From Arthrobacter sp. KBS0703 (GTDB taxonomy: Bacteria > Actinomycetota > Actinomycetes > Actinomycetales > Micrococcaceae), in the NCBI RefSeq assembly GCF_002008315.2, contig NZ_MVDG02000001.1:1116001-1180000 (forward strand): a DNA stretch of 64,000 nucleotides, read 5' to 3'. The first letter of the stretch is position 1. Each line of letters opens with the position of its first letter. Shown here piece after piece: positions 47,099 to 56,487 of this stretch. The translations under genes and the position numbers were made by a program. Under the pieces are notes generated by a model. The model made no database searches, was not told the origin of the DNA, and saw only the letters and a list, made by a program, of their open reading frames with translations.

Positions 47099-47770
47099 TT
47101 ACTTTCCGGGCTCCACTGGGGCCGCCGAAGGAACGGTCCCCGCCGCGAGCTCATCGGCGGGTGTGGACGGATCCGATATCCGCTTGGAGATCTGCTGGGC
47201 GGTGACGCTGTCCGGGCCGGGGGCCGGCACAAAGACCGCTTCCCGGTAATAGCGGAGTTCATCAATCGAATCCTTGATGTCGCCGAGCGCGCGGTGCCCG
47301 CCATGCTTGGCGGGTGCCTGGAAATAGGCGCGGGCGAACCAGCGCCGCGACAGTTCCTTGATGGTGCTCACGTCAACGATCCTGTAGTGCAGGTGCTCCA
47401 CGACCGACGGCATGTCACGGGCCAGGAACACGCGGTCCGTGCCGACCGAATTTCCGGCGAGCGGCGCCTTGCGGGCATCCGGCACCCACTTGCGGATGTA
47501 CTCCAGGACGGCGGCTTCGGCCTCAGCCAGAGTCTTTCCCTTGGGGAGCTCTTCGAGGAGGCCCGAGCGCGTGTGCATGTCCCGGACGAAGTCATTCATC
47601 TGGGCGAGGGCCGCGTCGTCGGGCTTGATGACGACGTCCACCCCGTCCCCGAGGATGTTGAGTTCGGAATCCGTCACCAGGGCAGCCACTTCGATCAGGG
47701 CGTCGTTAACACTGTCAAGGCCGGTCATTTCGCAGTCGATCCAGACGATGCGTTCGTTAGTAATAGGCAC
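47099..47770 (-). CDS. orn: Oligoribonuclease
   Basis: 223 aa. DEDDh exonuclease motifs: VWIDCEMTGLD, LAGNSVGTDRVFL, and HRALGDIKDSI with the catalytic His and Asp. It degrades di- to pentaribonucleotides, including pGpG. The C-terminal 30 residues are a Pro/Ala-rich extension beyond the usual end. Confidence 0.95.
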   Translation of the reverse strand: MPITNERIVWIDCEMTGLDSVNDALIEVAALVTDSELNILGDGVDVVIKPDDAALAQMNDFVRDMHTRSGLLEELPKGKTLAEAEAAVLEYIRKWVPDARKAPLAGNSVGTDRVFLARDMPSVVEHLHYRIVDVSTIKELSRRWFARAYFQAPAKHGGHRALGDIKDSIDELRYYREAVFVPAPGPDSVTAQQISKRISDPSTPADELAAGTVPSAAPVEPGK

Positions 47771-47925
47771 CCGATCAGCCTACCGTTTAGCCGTCCTGCT
47801 GCGGTCCGGTGCTAAGATTTCGGGTACGTGGCGGCGTCCCAGTGCGCCTGCCGCGATCCATTCTGGCCGGATATAACGGGCGCAGATGGCGGCAGTATGC
47901 CCACAACAGATTGGACGATCCTGAG

Positions 47926-49482
47926 ATGACGGCGCCCGTGCCTGCGATTGGGGAAAAGGCCACCGGCCTTTCCACAGACCCGGCCCCGGCAGAGGTGGAC
48001 AACCCCCGCTCGCCCATCCTCTCCGGTTTCATTGGCTCGGTGTTCCTAGTCATCGGCTCCCTGGGCGTTGGCTGGCTGGCTCCGGCGTCGGAGCTGCGGC
48101 GGATGCCGCTGTTTATTTGGATGCGCACCGAGGCCATCGGCGTCGCGTTGTCGATCGTGCTCTTGGCCGTCGGCGGCATGTTGCTGGTCCGGGCGTGGCT
48201 CAGGCTTGGCCAGCACATCCACATCTGGGGTGAGGCGGCCCGAAAAGCCACCCTGAAGGCCATTGCCGCGTGGGGCCTGCCCATGATGTTCACGGTCCCG
48301 TTGTTCAGCCGGGACGTTTATGCCTACATCGGCCAGGGCCGGCTGATGGTGGAGGGGTTCAACCCGTACGAGAACGGCATCTCGGCCCTGTCCAACTATT
48401 TCCAGCTCGGCGCTGACAAAATGTGGACCGAAGCCCCGGTGCCGTACGGGCAGCTGTTCCTTTGGATCGAGCAGTTCGTGGTCTGGTCCACCAACGTCCA
48501 CCCCGAGGCAAGCATCATGCTGTTCCGCCTCGCCGCGCTGGCCGGCGTGGCGCTGTGCATTATCTATGTCCCCAAGCTCGCCGAACTCCACGGCGTCAAT
48601 CCCCACCGCGCCCTCTGGCTTACGGCGGCGAATCCGCTCTTCCTCACCAACTTCATTGCGAGCGTCCACAACGACTCGCTGATGATCGGCCTTGCCCTAG
48701 CCGGACTGTATTACTCAGCCACCAGGCGCGTCATCTTCGGAATTGTCCTGGTGACGGCCTCCATTGCGGTGAAGCCCATTACCGTGGTCTTCCTGCCCTT
48801 CATCGGACTGCTCTGGGCGGGCAAGGGAGCCAGCTGGCCGCGGAGGTTTGTTTTCTGGGGCTTGACCGCGGGAATCAGTTTTGCCCTGCTCTACCTCATG
48901 AGCCTGGTGAACGGTTTCGGCTTCGGGTGGATCAACGGCCTGTCCGCGCCCGGAAGCGTGTGGATCTGGTACGCCCCGGTGGGCCTGCTGGGCCTGGTGG
49001 TGGCCTCCATCGCCAACGCGTTCAGTTTCGACGGGTGGGGCCTCGCCAAACTGGTTTACGACGCCGGCAAGGTGCTTGCCGTGGGAATCGTCGCCTGGCA
49101 GATCTTCAGGGGAGACCACGACCGCATCATGCGCCGGCTGACGCTGGCGTTCGCGGCGGTGGTGGTGCTGGCCCCGATGATCCAGTCCTGGTACGTCGTC
49201 TGGCTGATCCCGCTGTTTGCCGTGACCGGCATCCGCGATGACTGGCAGGTCAAAGCCCTGTACTTCATCGTGTCCTTCTTCATGGTCTACGCGATTTCAG
49301 ACCAGCTGGAGGTCTTCCCGTATTTGCAGACTGAGGACCTGGGCCTGGCGTTGGCACTTGCCCGCAACGCCGCGGCCATCATCGCCCTCCTGTTTGCGCT
49401 CTACCTGATCTTCCTGGACCGGAGGACCAAGCTGCTGTTCAGCAAGTCGGACCAGCCGGTCACCACGCGACCCGTCATCTGA
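47926..49482 (+). CDS. Polyprenol-phosphomannose alpha-1,6-mannosyltransferase, MptB-like
   Basis: About 518 aa from ATG 47926 (an in-frame upstream ATG at 47809 has less typical sequence). Multiple membrane segments. The first loop has FSRDVYAYIGQGRLMVEGFNPYENG, the GT-C acidic catalytic region seen in MptA/MptB. Such enzymes build the mannan core of lipoglycans in actinobacteria. It overlaps the convergent AlkD-like gene by 8 bases. Confidence 0.87.
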   Translation: MTAPVPAIGEKATGLSTDPAPAEVDNPRSPILSGFIGSVFLVIGSLGVGWLAPASELRRMPLFIWMRTEAIGVALSIVLLAVGGMLLVRAWLRLGQHIHIWGEAARKATLKAIAAWGLPMMFTVPLFSRDVYAYIGQGRLMVEGFNPYENGISALSNYFQLGADKMWTEAPVPYGQLFLWIEQFVVWSTNVHPEASIMLFRLAALAGVALCIIYVPKLAELHGVNPHRALWLTAANPLFLTNFIASVHNDSLMIGLALAGLYYSATRRVIFGIVLVTASIAVKPITVVFLPFIGLLWAGKGASWPRRFVFWGLTAGISFALLYLMSLVNGFGFGWINGLSAPGSVWIWYAPVGLLGLVVASIANAFSFDGWGLAKLVYDAGKVLAVGIVAWQIFRGDHDRIMRRLTLAFAAVVVLAPMIQSWYVVWLIPLFAVTGIRDDWQVKALYFIVSFFMVYAISDQLEVFPYLQTEDLGLALALARNAAAIIALLFALYLIFLDRRTKLLFSKSDQPVTTRPVI

Positions 49483-50161
49483 CCGCGACGTTCCTCAGGG
49501 CTTCCCTGCGCGAGAGCGGGCTGAGGGAAGGGCCGTTCCTGGCCACAAAGTCCAGGACCCAGTCAGGCTCGGTTTTGGCGTACTCGCGCAGCACCCAGCC
49601 GATGGCCTTGCGGATGAAGAACTCCCCGTCGGCCATATTCGCCTCGATGACGCTCGCGAGCAGGGCCGGGTCCGTGCGGGACTTCGCGCCCAGCTGGGCG
49701 GTGATGGAGGCCCGACGGATCCAGAGGTCCGGGTCCGCGCTCCAGCGGAGCAGCACGGGCGTGAGTTCCTCCCGGTGGGCCTGGAGCAGGGTGCAGATCC
49801 GGTGGGCCACGCCGTCCACGTAATCCCACGATGCGCCGGTGCGGATGATTTCCTCGTACACCGGCAGCATCCCGAGGTCACGGGCAACCAGCCGCAGCCC
49901 GGTGAGGTCGATCGCCGCGTAGCGTTCCTCGCGGTAGCCGGCCTCCCGCCACAGGGCGAGCACGGTTGACCGCAGGTCCTCGGCGGAGGCAAAGGGATGG
50001 GCCGCCGCAATGCTCTTCGTGGCCTTTCGCACATCCGGCACCCGGACGCCGAGGGACGGAGTGGACGACTTCATGTAGGCCTGAGCCGCGGCGCCGCGCA
50101 CCGGGTCCGCCGCGGCGCGCAGTTCGGAGCGGATGGCGGCCAGCACCTCTTCATTTGCCAT
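49475..50161 (-). CDS. DNA alkylation repair protein, AlkD-like
   Basis: 228 aa built of HEAT-like repeats. LGVRVPDVRKATKSIA, NWDYVD-like ASWDYVDGVAHR, and DLWIRRASITAQL match the AlkD family of glycosylases for bulky or charged alkylated bases. EFFIRKAIGWVLREYAKTEPDWV is the conserved C-terminal repeat. It overlaps the mptB-like gene tail to tail. Confidence 0.9.
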   Translation of the reverse strand: MANEEVLAAIRSELRAAADPVRGAAAQAYMKSSTPSLGVRVPDVRKATKSIAAAHPFASAEDLRSTVLALWREAGYREERYAAIDLTGLRLVARDLGMLPVYEEIIRTGASWDYVDGVAHRICTLLQAHREELTPVLLRWSADPDLWIRRASITAQLGAKSRTDPALLASVIEANMADGEFFIRKAIGWVLREYAKTEPDWVLDFVARNGPSLSPLSRREALRNVAVR

Positions 50162-50317
50162 GCCGCCACGATAGCTGCTTCAAGGAACCCGCCGCGTGGT
50201 TTGCCGGTGCCGGAGCGGCCCGCGTGGTCCTAGAGTAGGCAGGTACAGAGTATGCGCGTACGAGGCGCCGCCCGGCACGGATCCACCTGCCGCGCCCAAG
50301 TAATCCCGGAGGCCCCC

Positions 50318-51085
50318 ATGTCCATGATCAAGACTCCCGAGGAAATTGCCTTGATGCGCGAAGCGGGACGCGTCGTGGCCAACGCGTTGGCGGCGGTCCG
50401 GCAGGCAGCCGCCGTCGGTGTTTCGCTGACGGAACTCGACGGCGTTGCCGCCGCCTCGATTTCCGACGCCGGAGCCACGCCGGCGTTCCTCAACTACCGG
50501 CCGCGCTGGGCTGCCGTTCCGTTTCCCGGCGTGATCTGCACGAGTGTGAATGATGCCGTGGTGCACGGGATCCCCAACGGATACCGGCTGCAGGACGGAG
50601 ACCTGCTGAGCGTGGACTGCGGCGCCTTCCTTGAGGGCTGGTGCGGGGATGCCGCCATCAGCTTTGTCGTGGGCACGGTGGATCCGGTGGACCAGGCGCT
50701 CATCGAGGCGACGGACGCCGCGCTGGCCAGGGGCATCGACGCTGCGCGGGTGGGCAACAAGATGGGCGACCTCGCGTACGCGATCGGCGGCGCCGCCCGG
50801 CGGGAGGGCTACGGACTGTTGGCTGACCACGGCGGGCACGGGATTGGCCGCACCATGCACGCGGAACCTCCGGTACCCAACGACGGCCGCCCCGGCCGGG
50901 GGATCAAGCTGACCGAGGGGCTGGTCATCGCCATCGAGCCGATGCTCATTCTCGGAGGTAGTGGTGACTACTACCACGACGAGGACGAGTGGACGCTCCG
51001 GTCCGCCAACGGCCGCAGGGCTGCACACAGCGAACACACCGTGGCCATCACCGAGGACGGTCCGGTCATCCTGACCCTGCCCTGA
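50318..51085 (+). CDS. map: Methionine aminopeptidase, type I
   Basis: 255 aa from ATG 50318, GGAGG just upstream. Metal ligands lie in LLSVDCGAFLEGWCGDAA, DHGGHGIGRTMHAEP, VIAIEPML and the C-terminal SEHTVAITED. It removes N-terminal Met after deformylation. Not next to def but in the same functional stretch. Confidence 0.95.
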   Translation: MSMIKTPEEIALMREAGRVVANALAAVRQAAAVGVSLTELDGVAAASISDAGATPAFLNYRPRWAAVPFPGVICTSVNDAVVHGIPNGYRLQDGDLLSVDCGAFLEGWCGDAAISFVVGTVDPVDQALIEATDAALARGIDAARVGNKMGDLAYAIGGAARREGYGLLADHGGHGIGRTMHAEPPVPNDGRPGRGIKLTEGLVIAIEPMLILGGSGDYYHDEDEWTLRSANGRRAAHSEHTVAITEDGPVILTLP

Positions 51086-51117
51086 CCCTGCGCTATCCTT
51101 GCTGGTAGTGACGGAAA

Positions 51118-51129
51118 GTTAGCGCTAAC
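51118..51129. promoter_or_regulatory. LacI-type palindrome before the aldose epimerase gene
   Basis: GTTAGCGCTAAC is a perfect 12-base palindrome with the central CG typical of LacI-family operators. It ends 18 bases before the start codon. Confidence 0.55.
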
Positions 51130-51147
51130 AGAGGAGACAGGACGCCC

Positions 51148-52053
51148 ATGCCGCGCACGGAGCATGCCATAAGTTTCGGCCCCTATTCGGCCATCATCAC
51201 CGAGCGCAGCGGAGCCCTGCGGGAACTTCGGTACGACGGCCGGGACCTGGTGGTCGGCTTTGGTGCGGACGGCCCCATTCCGGACTACCGGGGAGTGGTC
51301 TGCGTCCCGTGGCCCAACCGGGTGGCCGGCGGCCGCTACAGCCACGGCGGCACAGCATTCCAGGCGCCCATCAACGAACCCGAACGGAACACGGCCCTCC
51401 ACGGCCTGGTGCTGGATGTGCCGTGGACCCTGGCGCAGCGGACGGATTCCTCGGTCACTCTCCGGTGCCACGTCGCTGCCGGACCCGCCTATCCGGGGGC
51501 GCTTGCGGTGACCGCTTCCTATGAGCTGCTGGCCGACGGCCTGCACTGCGCTGTCACGGCCGCCAACGTCGGTGAGACGGCGGCCCCGTACGGGGTTTGC
51601 CCGCATCCGTACCTCGTCGCCGGCCCGGCCCCGTTGGATAATTGGACGCTGGAACTCCCCGCTGGAGAGTTTCTCGAAGTCACGCCGGACCGGCTGCTGC
51701 CGCGGCAAATGAGGTCCGTTGACGGTCATGAGTTCGATTTCCGGAACGAGCGCGGCCTTGGTTCCGTCCGGATTGACCACGCGTTCACGAGCCTCAGCCG
51801 CAACCCTGACGGACTGGCAACGGTGCGCGTCTTTGACCCCTCGGGGACGGGAGTGGAGATCGAATGGGACAAGCGGTGCCCGTGGGTGCAGGTTCACACG
51901 GCGGACAAGCCCGTGGGTCCGGACCGGCTCGGACTGGCAGTGGAACCGATGACCTGCCCGCCCGACGCGTTCAATTCGGGTACAGATGTGGTGGAGTTGC
52001 TCCCGGGCTCGTCGCATGAGGCAGGCTGGACGATCCGCGCCCTGAGCCGATAG
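51148..52053 (+). CDS. Aldose 1-epimerase family protein
   Basis: 301 aa. VVCVPWPNRVAGGRY, LHGLVLDVPW (conserved His), GVCPHPYLVAG (second His) and LAVEPMTCPPDAFNSG (catalytic Glu) are family landmarks. It interconverts alpha and beta anomers of sugars. A LacI-type palindrome in its 5' leader suggests sugar-responsive control. Confidence 0.92.
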   Translation: MPRTEHAISFGPYSAIITERSGALRELRYDGRDLVVGFGADGPIPDYRGVVCVPWPNRVAGGRYSHGGTAFQAPINEPERNTALHGLVLDVPWTLAQRTDSSVTLRCHVAAGPAYPGALAVTASYELLADGLHCAVTAANVGETAAPYGVCPHPYLVAGPAPLDNWTLELPAGEFLEVTPDRLLPRQMRSVDGHEFDFRNERGLGSVRIDHAFTSLSRNPDGLATVRVFDPSGTGVEIEWDKRCPWVQVHTADKPVGPDRLGLAVEPMTCPPDAFNSGTDVVELLPGSSHEAGWTIRALSR

Positions 52054-52065
52054 CGGTGCCGTCGG

Positions 52066-52761
52066 TCACCGGCTCGGCGGCCTGAGCTGCAGGCGCACCA
52101 CGGCGCGGCCCGGAACGGCCTCGCTGACCACCTCGAAGCCGGCGGCCAGGAAGAGCCCGAGTGTCCCGTGGTACAGGTCCGGCGCGCCGGCTTTGGGCCG
52201 CTTCGCCGCATCCACCGGATAGCCTTCCAGCACCGCTGCTCCACAGGCCCTTGCGTGCTCGACGGCGGCCCCGAGGAGCGCGGCTGCAACGCCGCTGCGG
52301 CGGTGGCCGGGGGAGACGACGAAGCAACTCACAGACCATACATCGGCAGCTGCGGGGGAGTCCGCGGCGGCCTCGCCGGCGGGGCCGGGAATTGCGGGGC
52401 CAGAAATTGCAGGGCCGGCGATGCCCGGGCCGGCGGCCTTGAGGACCTGCGAACGCAGAATCCGGGGATAGCAGTGCCGGGGTTCAACGGCACACCAGCC
52501 CACCGGAGTGCCGTCCCGGTAAGCGAGGACGCCGGGCGCCGGCATGCCGCCGTCGAACCTGTCTTTCAGCAGGGCCTTGCGGTCGGCAGGGGAGGTCGCC
52601 GCATAGTCAGGCCCGGTCAGGGCGAAGAACCGGCACCAGCACCGCGACGGTTCGCCCCTGACGCCGAACAGCTGCTCGACGTCGGGCCATTCGGCCGCGG
52701 CGGTGGCGATGCCGCCTGCGGCGTCCCGGTCCGGCTGTTTCGTGGCGTCCGGCTGTGTCAT
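52066..52761 (-). CDS. GNAT-family N-acetyltransferase
   Basis: 231 aa. The acetyl-CoA motif is CFVVSPGHRRSGVAAALLGAAVEHA. FARLTGPDYAA-like ALTGPDYAATSPADRK and TPVGWCAVEPRHCYPRI are typical of a GNAT subgroup often found in actinobacteria. A Gly/Pro/Ala repeat insert (AGPGIAGPAISGPAIPGPAG) near residue 115 is unusual. Substrate unknown. Confidence 0.87.
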   Translation of the reverse strand: MTQPDATKQPDRDAAGGIATAAAEWPDVEQLFGVRGEPSRCWCRFFALTGPDYAATSPADRKALLKDRFDGGMPAPGVLAYRDGTPVGWCAVEPRHCYPRILRSQVLKAAGPGIAGPAISGPAIPGPAGEAAADSPAAADVWSVSCFVVSPGHRRSGVAAALLGAAVEHARACGAAVLEGYPVDAAKRPKAGAPDLYHGTLGLFLAAGFEVVSEAVPGRAVVRLQLRPPSR

Positions 52762-52814
52762 GGGAACAGCCTAGGTCAGCCCCTCGGGGCTGGCGAGGTG
52801 GCGACGGCCACGGG

Positions 52815-53908
52815 CTACGAAACGGACTCCGGGGCCGCCTCGGTGCTGTGGCGAAGGGTCACTTGGCCTGTCACCGGAACGGGAGCACCGCCGTCGGCCG
52901 TTGAGTCCCCGCCCGCGGCGCCCAGGGCCGCCAGCCGGCCGATCTCCTCCAAGGGAAGCCGTACGGTTGACAGCGCCGGGCGGAAGTCGCGCAGCGTTTC
53001 GATGTCGTCGAACCCGGCGAGAAAGGCGTCGCGCGGGATCCGCAGCCCCTCCGAGCGCAGGGCTGCAGCGGCGCCGATGGCCATGACATCATTGACCGCG
53101 AAGATGCAGAGCCGGGGCCCGGCCGAACCCTGCGTTCGGCCGGCCTTGATGCGGGAGGCCAGCACCTCGCCAGCCGCAAAGCCTCCGGCGCGGTCAAAGC
53201 CGCTGTGCATGACCTCTGCCCGTTGCCGGCCGGAGGCCGCCAGGCCGGCCTGGAATCCGCGAACGCGGTCGTCGGACGTCACGAGACCCTCCGGGCCGCC
53301 CATGATGACGAACTCACCGGGGTGGTTCGCCGCGAGCTGACGGGCGAGCTCGGCGGCGAGTTCCTCGTTCGGAACGGCAACCACGTGGTAGCCCTCGGAG
53401 GTTGCGGCTCCGATGACCGGATGCCCCACGACGCCGACGCGCCCGCCGTTGCGGCAGTACCGGTCCAGTTCCGCGGCCAGCTCGGCATTGCCGTCCCGGT
53501 CCGCCGGGCGGGCGGAGCGGGACCCGGCGATCACGATCGAGTCGGCCCTGCGCCTGTCTCTTATACACATCTGGCCACAGCCGCCCGTTCGTCCGCAGGG
53601 GTGCCGCCGGCGGTGGCCAGCAAAACCATCTTGCCCTGTTCCCGGGCGGCTTCCTGCACGCCGCGGGCGATGGCGGAGAAGTAGGGGTCGGCGATGTCGT
53701 GCACGATCAGACCGAGGAGCCCGGAGCTGGACTTCGCCAGGCCCTGGGCCTGGGCGTTCGGAATGTAGCCGAGCGATTCCGCGGCCCTCCGCACTCGCTC
53801 CGCGATGTCCGGCCCCGGCGTCCGCGCCGAACCGTTGAGGACGCGCGATGCGGTGGCGGGGGAGACCCCTGCCAGGCGGGCCACCTCGGTCAGCGTGCTT
53901 GCAGCCAC
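52815..53908 (-). pseudogene. LacI-family regulator, frame interrupted by adapter artefact
   Basis: N-terminal half from GTG 53908 (AGGAG 6 bases upstream) has the LacI HTH: LTEVARLAGVSPATASRVLNGS, then GLLGLIVHDIADPYFSAIARGV. At 53554-53572 a 19-base adapter breaks the frame. The sugar-binding half resumes as RRADSIVIAGSRS and continues through FAVNDVMAIGAAAALRSEG and FLAGFDDIETL. Removing 19 bases does not restore frame, so a few bases are also lost. It is divergent from the sugar operon at 54104 and very likely its repressor. Probably intact in nature. Confidence 0.85.
53554..53572. other. Embedded Nextera/Tn5 mosaic-end adapter in the lacI gene
   Basis: CTGTCTCTTATACACATCT, an exact 19-base mosaic end. 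Artefact. Confidence 0.96.
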
Positions 53909-53986
53909 AGACAACTCCTGTTCAACAGCCCCCAGCGTCGGTCCGCTGCGGAGATGTTCACATTATGGCAGTTGCGGGGAATGCTG

Positions 53987-54050
53987 GGAAAGCGCTTGCC
54001 AATACGGCGTGGCATGGGCATTATTGGAAGCGACGGGAATGCGCGTTCCC
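53987..54050. promoter_or_regulatory. LacI-type operators between lacI and the oxidoreductase operon
   Basis: GG-A-AAGCGCTT-G-CC (53987-54000) is palindromic around a central CG, the LacI-family pattern. A second imperfect palindrome GGGAA-TGCGCG-TTCCC lies at 54035-54050. Both fall in the divergent promoter gap, 54-103 bases before the operon start. Confidence 0.6.
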
Positions 54051-54103
54051 AGTTCATTCGGACTCCGGACGACCTGGAGCTTCACTGACTATGAAGAGGA
54101 CAC

Positions 54104-55276
54104 ATGGGCTTCGAAACACAGACGATCCGCATCGCCATGAACGGCATCACCGGCCGGATGGGCTACCGCCAGCACCTGCTGCGCTCCATCCTTCCCATCC
54201 GCGACGCGGGCGGCTTCACCCTCGAGGACGGCACCAGGGTTCAGGTCGAACCGATCCTGGTGGGCAGGAACGAGACCAAGATCCGTGAGCTGGCCGAGCT
54301 CCACAAGGTCTCCGAGTGGTCCACCGATCTGGACGCCGTCATCAACGACCCCACGGTCGACGTCGTCTTCGATGCCTCCATGACCAGCCTCCGGGCGGCC
54401 ACCCTGAAGAAGGCCATGCGCGCCGGCAAGCACATCTTCACCGAGAAGCCCACTGCCGAAACGCTGGACGAGGCGATTGAACTGGCCCGCATCGGCAAGG
54501 AGGCCGGAGTCACCGCAGGCGTGGTCCACGACAAGCTTTACCTCCCCGGCCTGGTCAAGCTGCGCCGCCTAGTCGATGAAGGCTTCTTCGGCCGCATCCT
54601 CTCCATCCGCGGCGAATTCGGCTACTGGGTCTTCGAGGGGGACGTGCAGGCGGCGCAGCGCCCGTCCTGGAACTACCGTAAGGAAGACGGCGGCGGAATG
54701 ACCACTGATATGTTCTGTCACTGGAACTACGTCCTCGAAGGCATCGTCGGCAAGGTCAAGAGCGTCAGTGCCAAGACCGCCACCCACATCCCCGCGCGGT
54801 GGGACGAGGCCGGCAAGGAATACCAGGCCACCGCCGACGACGCCTCCTACGGCATCTTCGAGCTCGAAACCCCAGGCGGTGACGAGGTCATCGGCCAGAT
54901 CAACTCCTCCTGGGCCGTTCGCGTCTACCGTGACGAACTCGTGGAGTTCCAGATCGACGGCACGCACGGTTCCGCCGTCGCCGGCCTGAACAAGTGCGTC
55001 GCGCAGCAGCGCGCCCACACGCCCAAACCCGTCTGGAACCCGGACCTGCCCGTCACCGAATCGTTCCGCAGCCAGTGGCAGGAAGTCCCCGCCAACGCCG
55101 AACTGGACAACGGCTTCAAGCTGCAGTGGGAGGAATTCCTGCGCGACGTCGTCGCCGGCCGCGAACACCGCTTCGGCCTGCTCTCCGCGGCGCGTGGCGT
55201 CCAGCTCGCCGAGCTCGGACTGCAGTCCAACGGCGAGCGCCGCACCATCGACATCCCGGAGATCACGCTCTCATGA
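54104..55276 (+). CDS. Gfo/Idh/MocA-family oxidoreductase
   Basis: 390 aa. The N-terminal nucleotide loop reads IAMNGITGRMGYRQH, which resembles DapB (GxxGRMG) more than the usual GxGxxG. Downstream the Gfo signature HIFTEKPTAETLDEAI is clear, with the catalytic Lys. It should oxidise or reduce a sugar or cyclitol. Its stop overlaps the DUF993 start (ATGA). Divergent lacI and palindromes imply sugar induction. Confidence 0.88.
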   Translation: MGFETQTIRIAMNGITGRMGYRQHLLRSILPIRDAGGFTLEDGTRVQVEPILVGRNETKIRELAELHKVSEWSTDLDAVINDPTVDVVFDASMTSLRAATLKKAMRAGKHIFTEKPTAETLDEAIELARIGKEAGVTAGVVHDKLYLPGLVKLRRLVDEGFFGRILSIRGEFGYWVFEGDVQAAQRPSWNYRKEDGGGMTTDMFCHWNYVLEGIVGKVKSVSAKTATHIPARWDEAGKEYQATADDASYGIFELETPGGDEVIGQINSSWAVRVYRDELVEFQIDGTHGSAVAGLNKCVAQQRAHTPKPVWNPDLPVTESFRSQWQEVPANAELDNGFKLQWEEFLRDVVAGREHRFGLLSAARGVQLAELGLQSNGERRTIDIPEITLS

Positions 55277-56487
55277 CATCGCTGATCCTTCCCACGCACG
55301 ACGGCGGCACGCGTGAGTACCGCCTCAACTCCGCCACTTCGTGGCCGATGCCGGCCGCGCCACTGACATCGCGCCGCGCCTACGCCGCCGCCCACGTCAT
55401 CCCGGAGGTCACAGCGGACAACACTCCCGGGGCACCGGCCCGGCTCGACTGGGACGCCACGCTGGCCTACCGGCACGAGCTCTGGTCCTATGGCCTGGGG
55501 GTGGCCGACGCCATGGACACCGCCCAGCGCGGCATGGGCCTGGACTGGCAGGCCACGCAGCAGCTCATCAAGCGCACCGGTGTCGAGGCCGCGTCAGTGG
55601 TTTCCTCCGGTAGCGCCGCCACGGCCGGAAAGTCCGTCCGTGACCTCGTGTCCTGCGGTGCCGGCACCGACCAGCTGGACCTGGGCTCGCTGCCCTCAGG
55701 TGCTGCCGGAATCCGGGCCGTCCTGGATGCCTACCGCGAGCAGGTCGCCGTCGTATCCGAGGCCGGCCCCAAGGTGATCCTCATGGCTTCCCGTGCCCTG
55801 GCGAAAGTGGCCAGCGGGCCGGATGACTATCTGCAGGTCTACTCGACACTGCTGCAGGAAACGGAGCAGCCGGTGATCCTGCACTGGCTCGGCACCATGT
55901 TCGATCCCGCGCTGGCGGGCTACTGGGGCTCCGAGGATGTCCCTGCGGCCACGGAAACGTTCCTCTCCCTCATCCGGGAGCACGCGGACAAGGTGGATGG
56001 CGTCAAGGTGTCGCTTTTGGACGCCAGCCACGAAGGAGCACTGCACGCGGCCCTCCCCGCGGGCGTCCGGCTCTACACCGGCGACGACTTCAACTATCCG
56101 GAACTCATCGACGGCGACGGTACCCACCATTCGGACGCCCTGCTGGGCATCTTCGCCGCCATCTATCCGGCAGCCTCGGCGGCGCTGCAAAATTACGACG
56201 CCGGCGATCCCACCAGGGCCCGCGCCATCCTGGACTCCACCCGGGAGCTGGGCAAGCACATCTTCAGCGCCCCCACGTTCTACTACAAGACCGGCATCGC
56301 GTTCATATCCTGGCTGAACGGCAAGCAACCGGGCTTCCAGATGGTGGGCGGACTGCATTCCGGACGTTCCGTAGTGCACCTGGCCAAGACCTTCGAACTT
56401 GCCGACCAGGCCGGGCTGCTGAAGGACCCGGCCCTCGCGGCGTTCCGGATGTCCGATTTCCTTCGCATCAACGGAGTGGGAGTATGA
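55273..56487 (+). CDS. DUF993 family (dihydrodipicolinate-synthase-like TIM barrel)
   Basis: 404 aa. Blocks such as DWDATLAYRHELWSYGLGVADAMDTAQRGMGLDW and VILHWLGTMFDPALAGYWG are characteristic of DUF993. KVSLLDASHEGAL carries the Lys at the DapA Schiff-base position (inference). Function unproven; an aldolase or lyase acting on an oxidised sugar is plausible. It overlaps both neighbours by ATGA. Confidence 0.85.
   Translation: MTSLILPTHDGGTREYRLNSATSWPMPAAPLTSRRAYAAAHVIPEVTADNTPGAPARLDWDATLAYRHELWSYGLGVADAMDTAQRGMGLDWQATQQLIKRTGVEAASVVSSGSAATAGKSVRDLVSCGAGTDQLDLGSLPSGAAGIRAVLDAYREQVAVVSEAGPKVILMASRALAKVASGPDDYLQVYSTLLQETEQPVILHWLGTMFDPALAGYWGSEDVPAATETFLSLIREHADKVDGVKVSLLDASHEGALHAALPAGVRLYTGDDFNYPELIDGDGTHHSDALLGIFAAIYPAASAALQNYDAGDPTRARAILDSTRELGKHIFSAPTFYYKTGIAFISWLNGKQPGFQMVGGLHSGRSVVHLAKTFELADQAGLLKDPALAAFRMSDFLRINGVGV

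Noticed and set aside
54104..56487. Lysine biosynthesis dapB-dapA pair
   Set aside because: The first protein carries Gfo/Idh/MocA motifs (TEKPTAET) and the second is DUF993; a LacI regulator and isomerase point to sugar catabolism.
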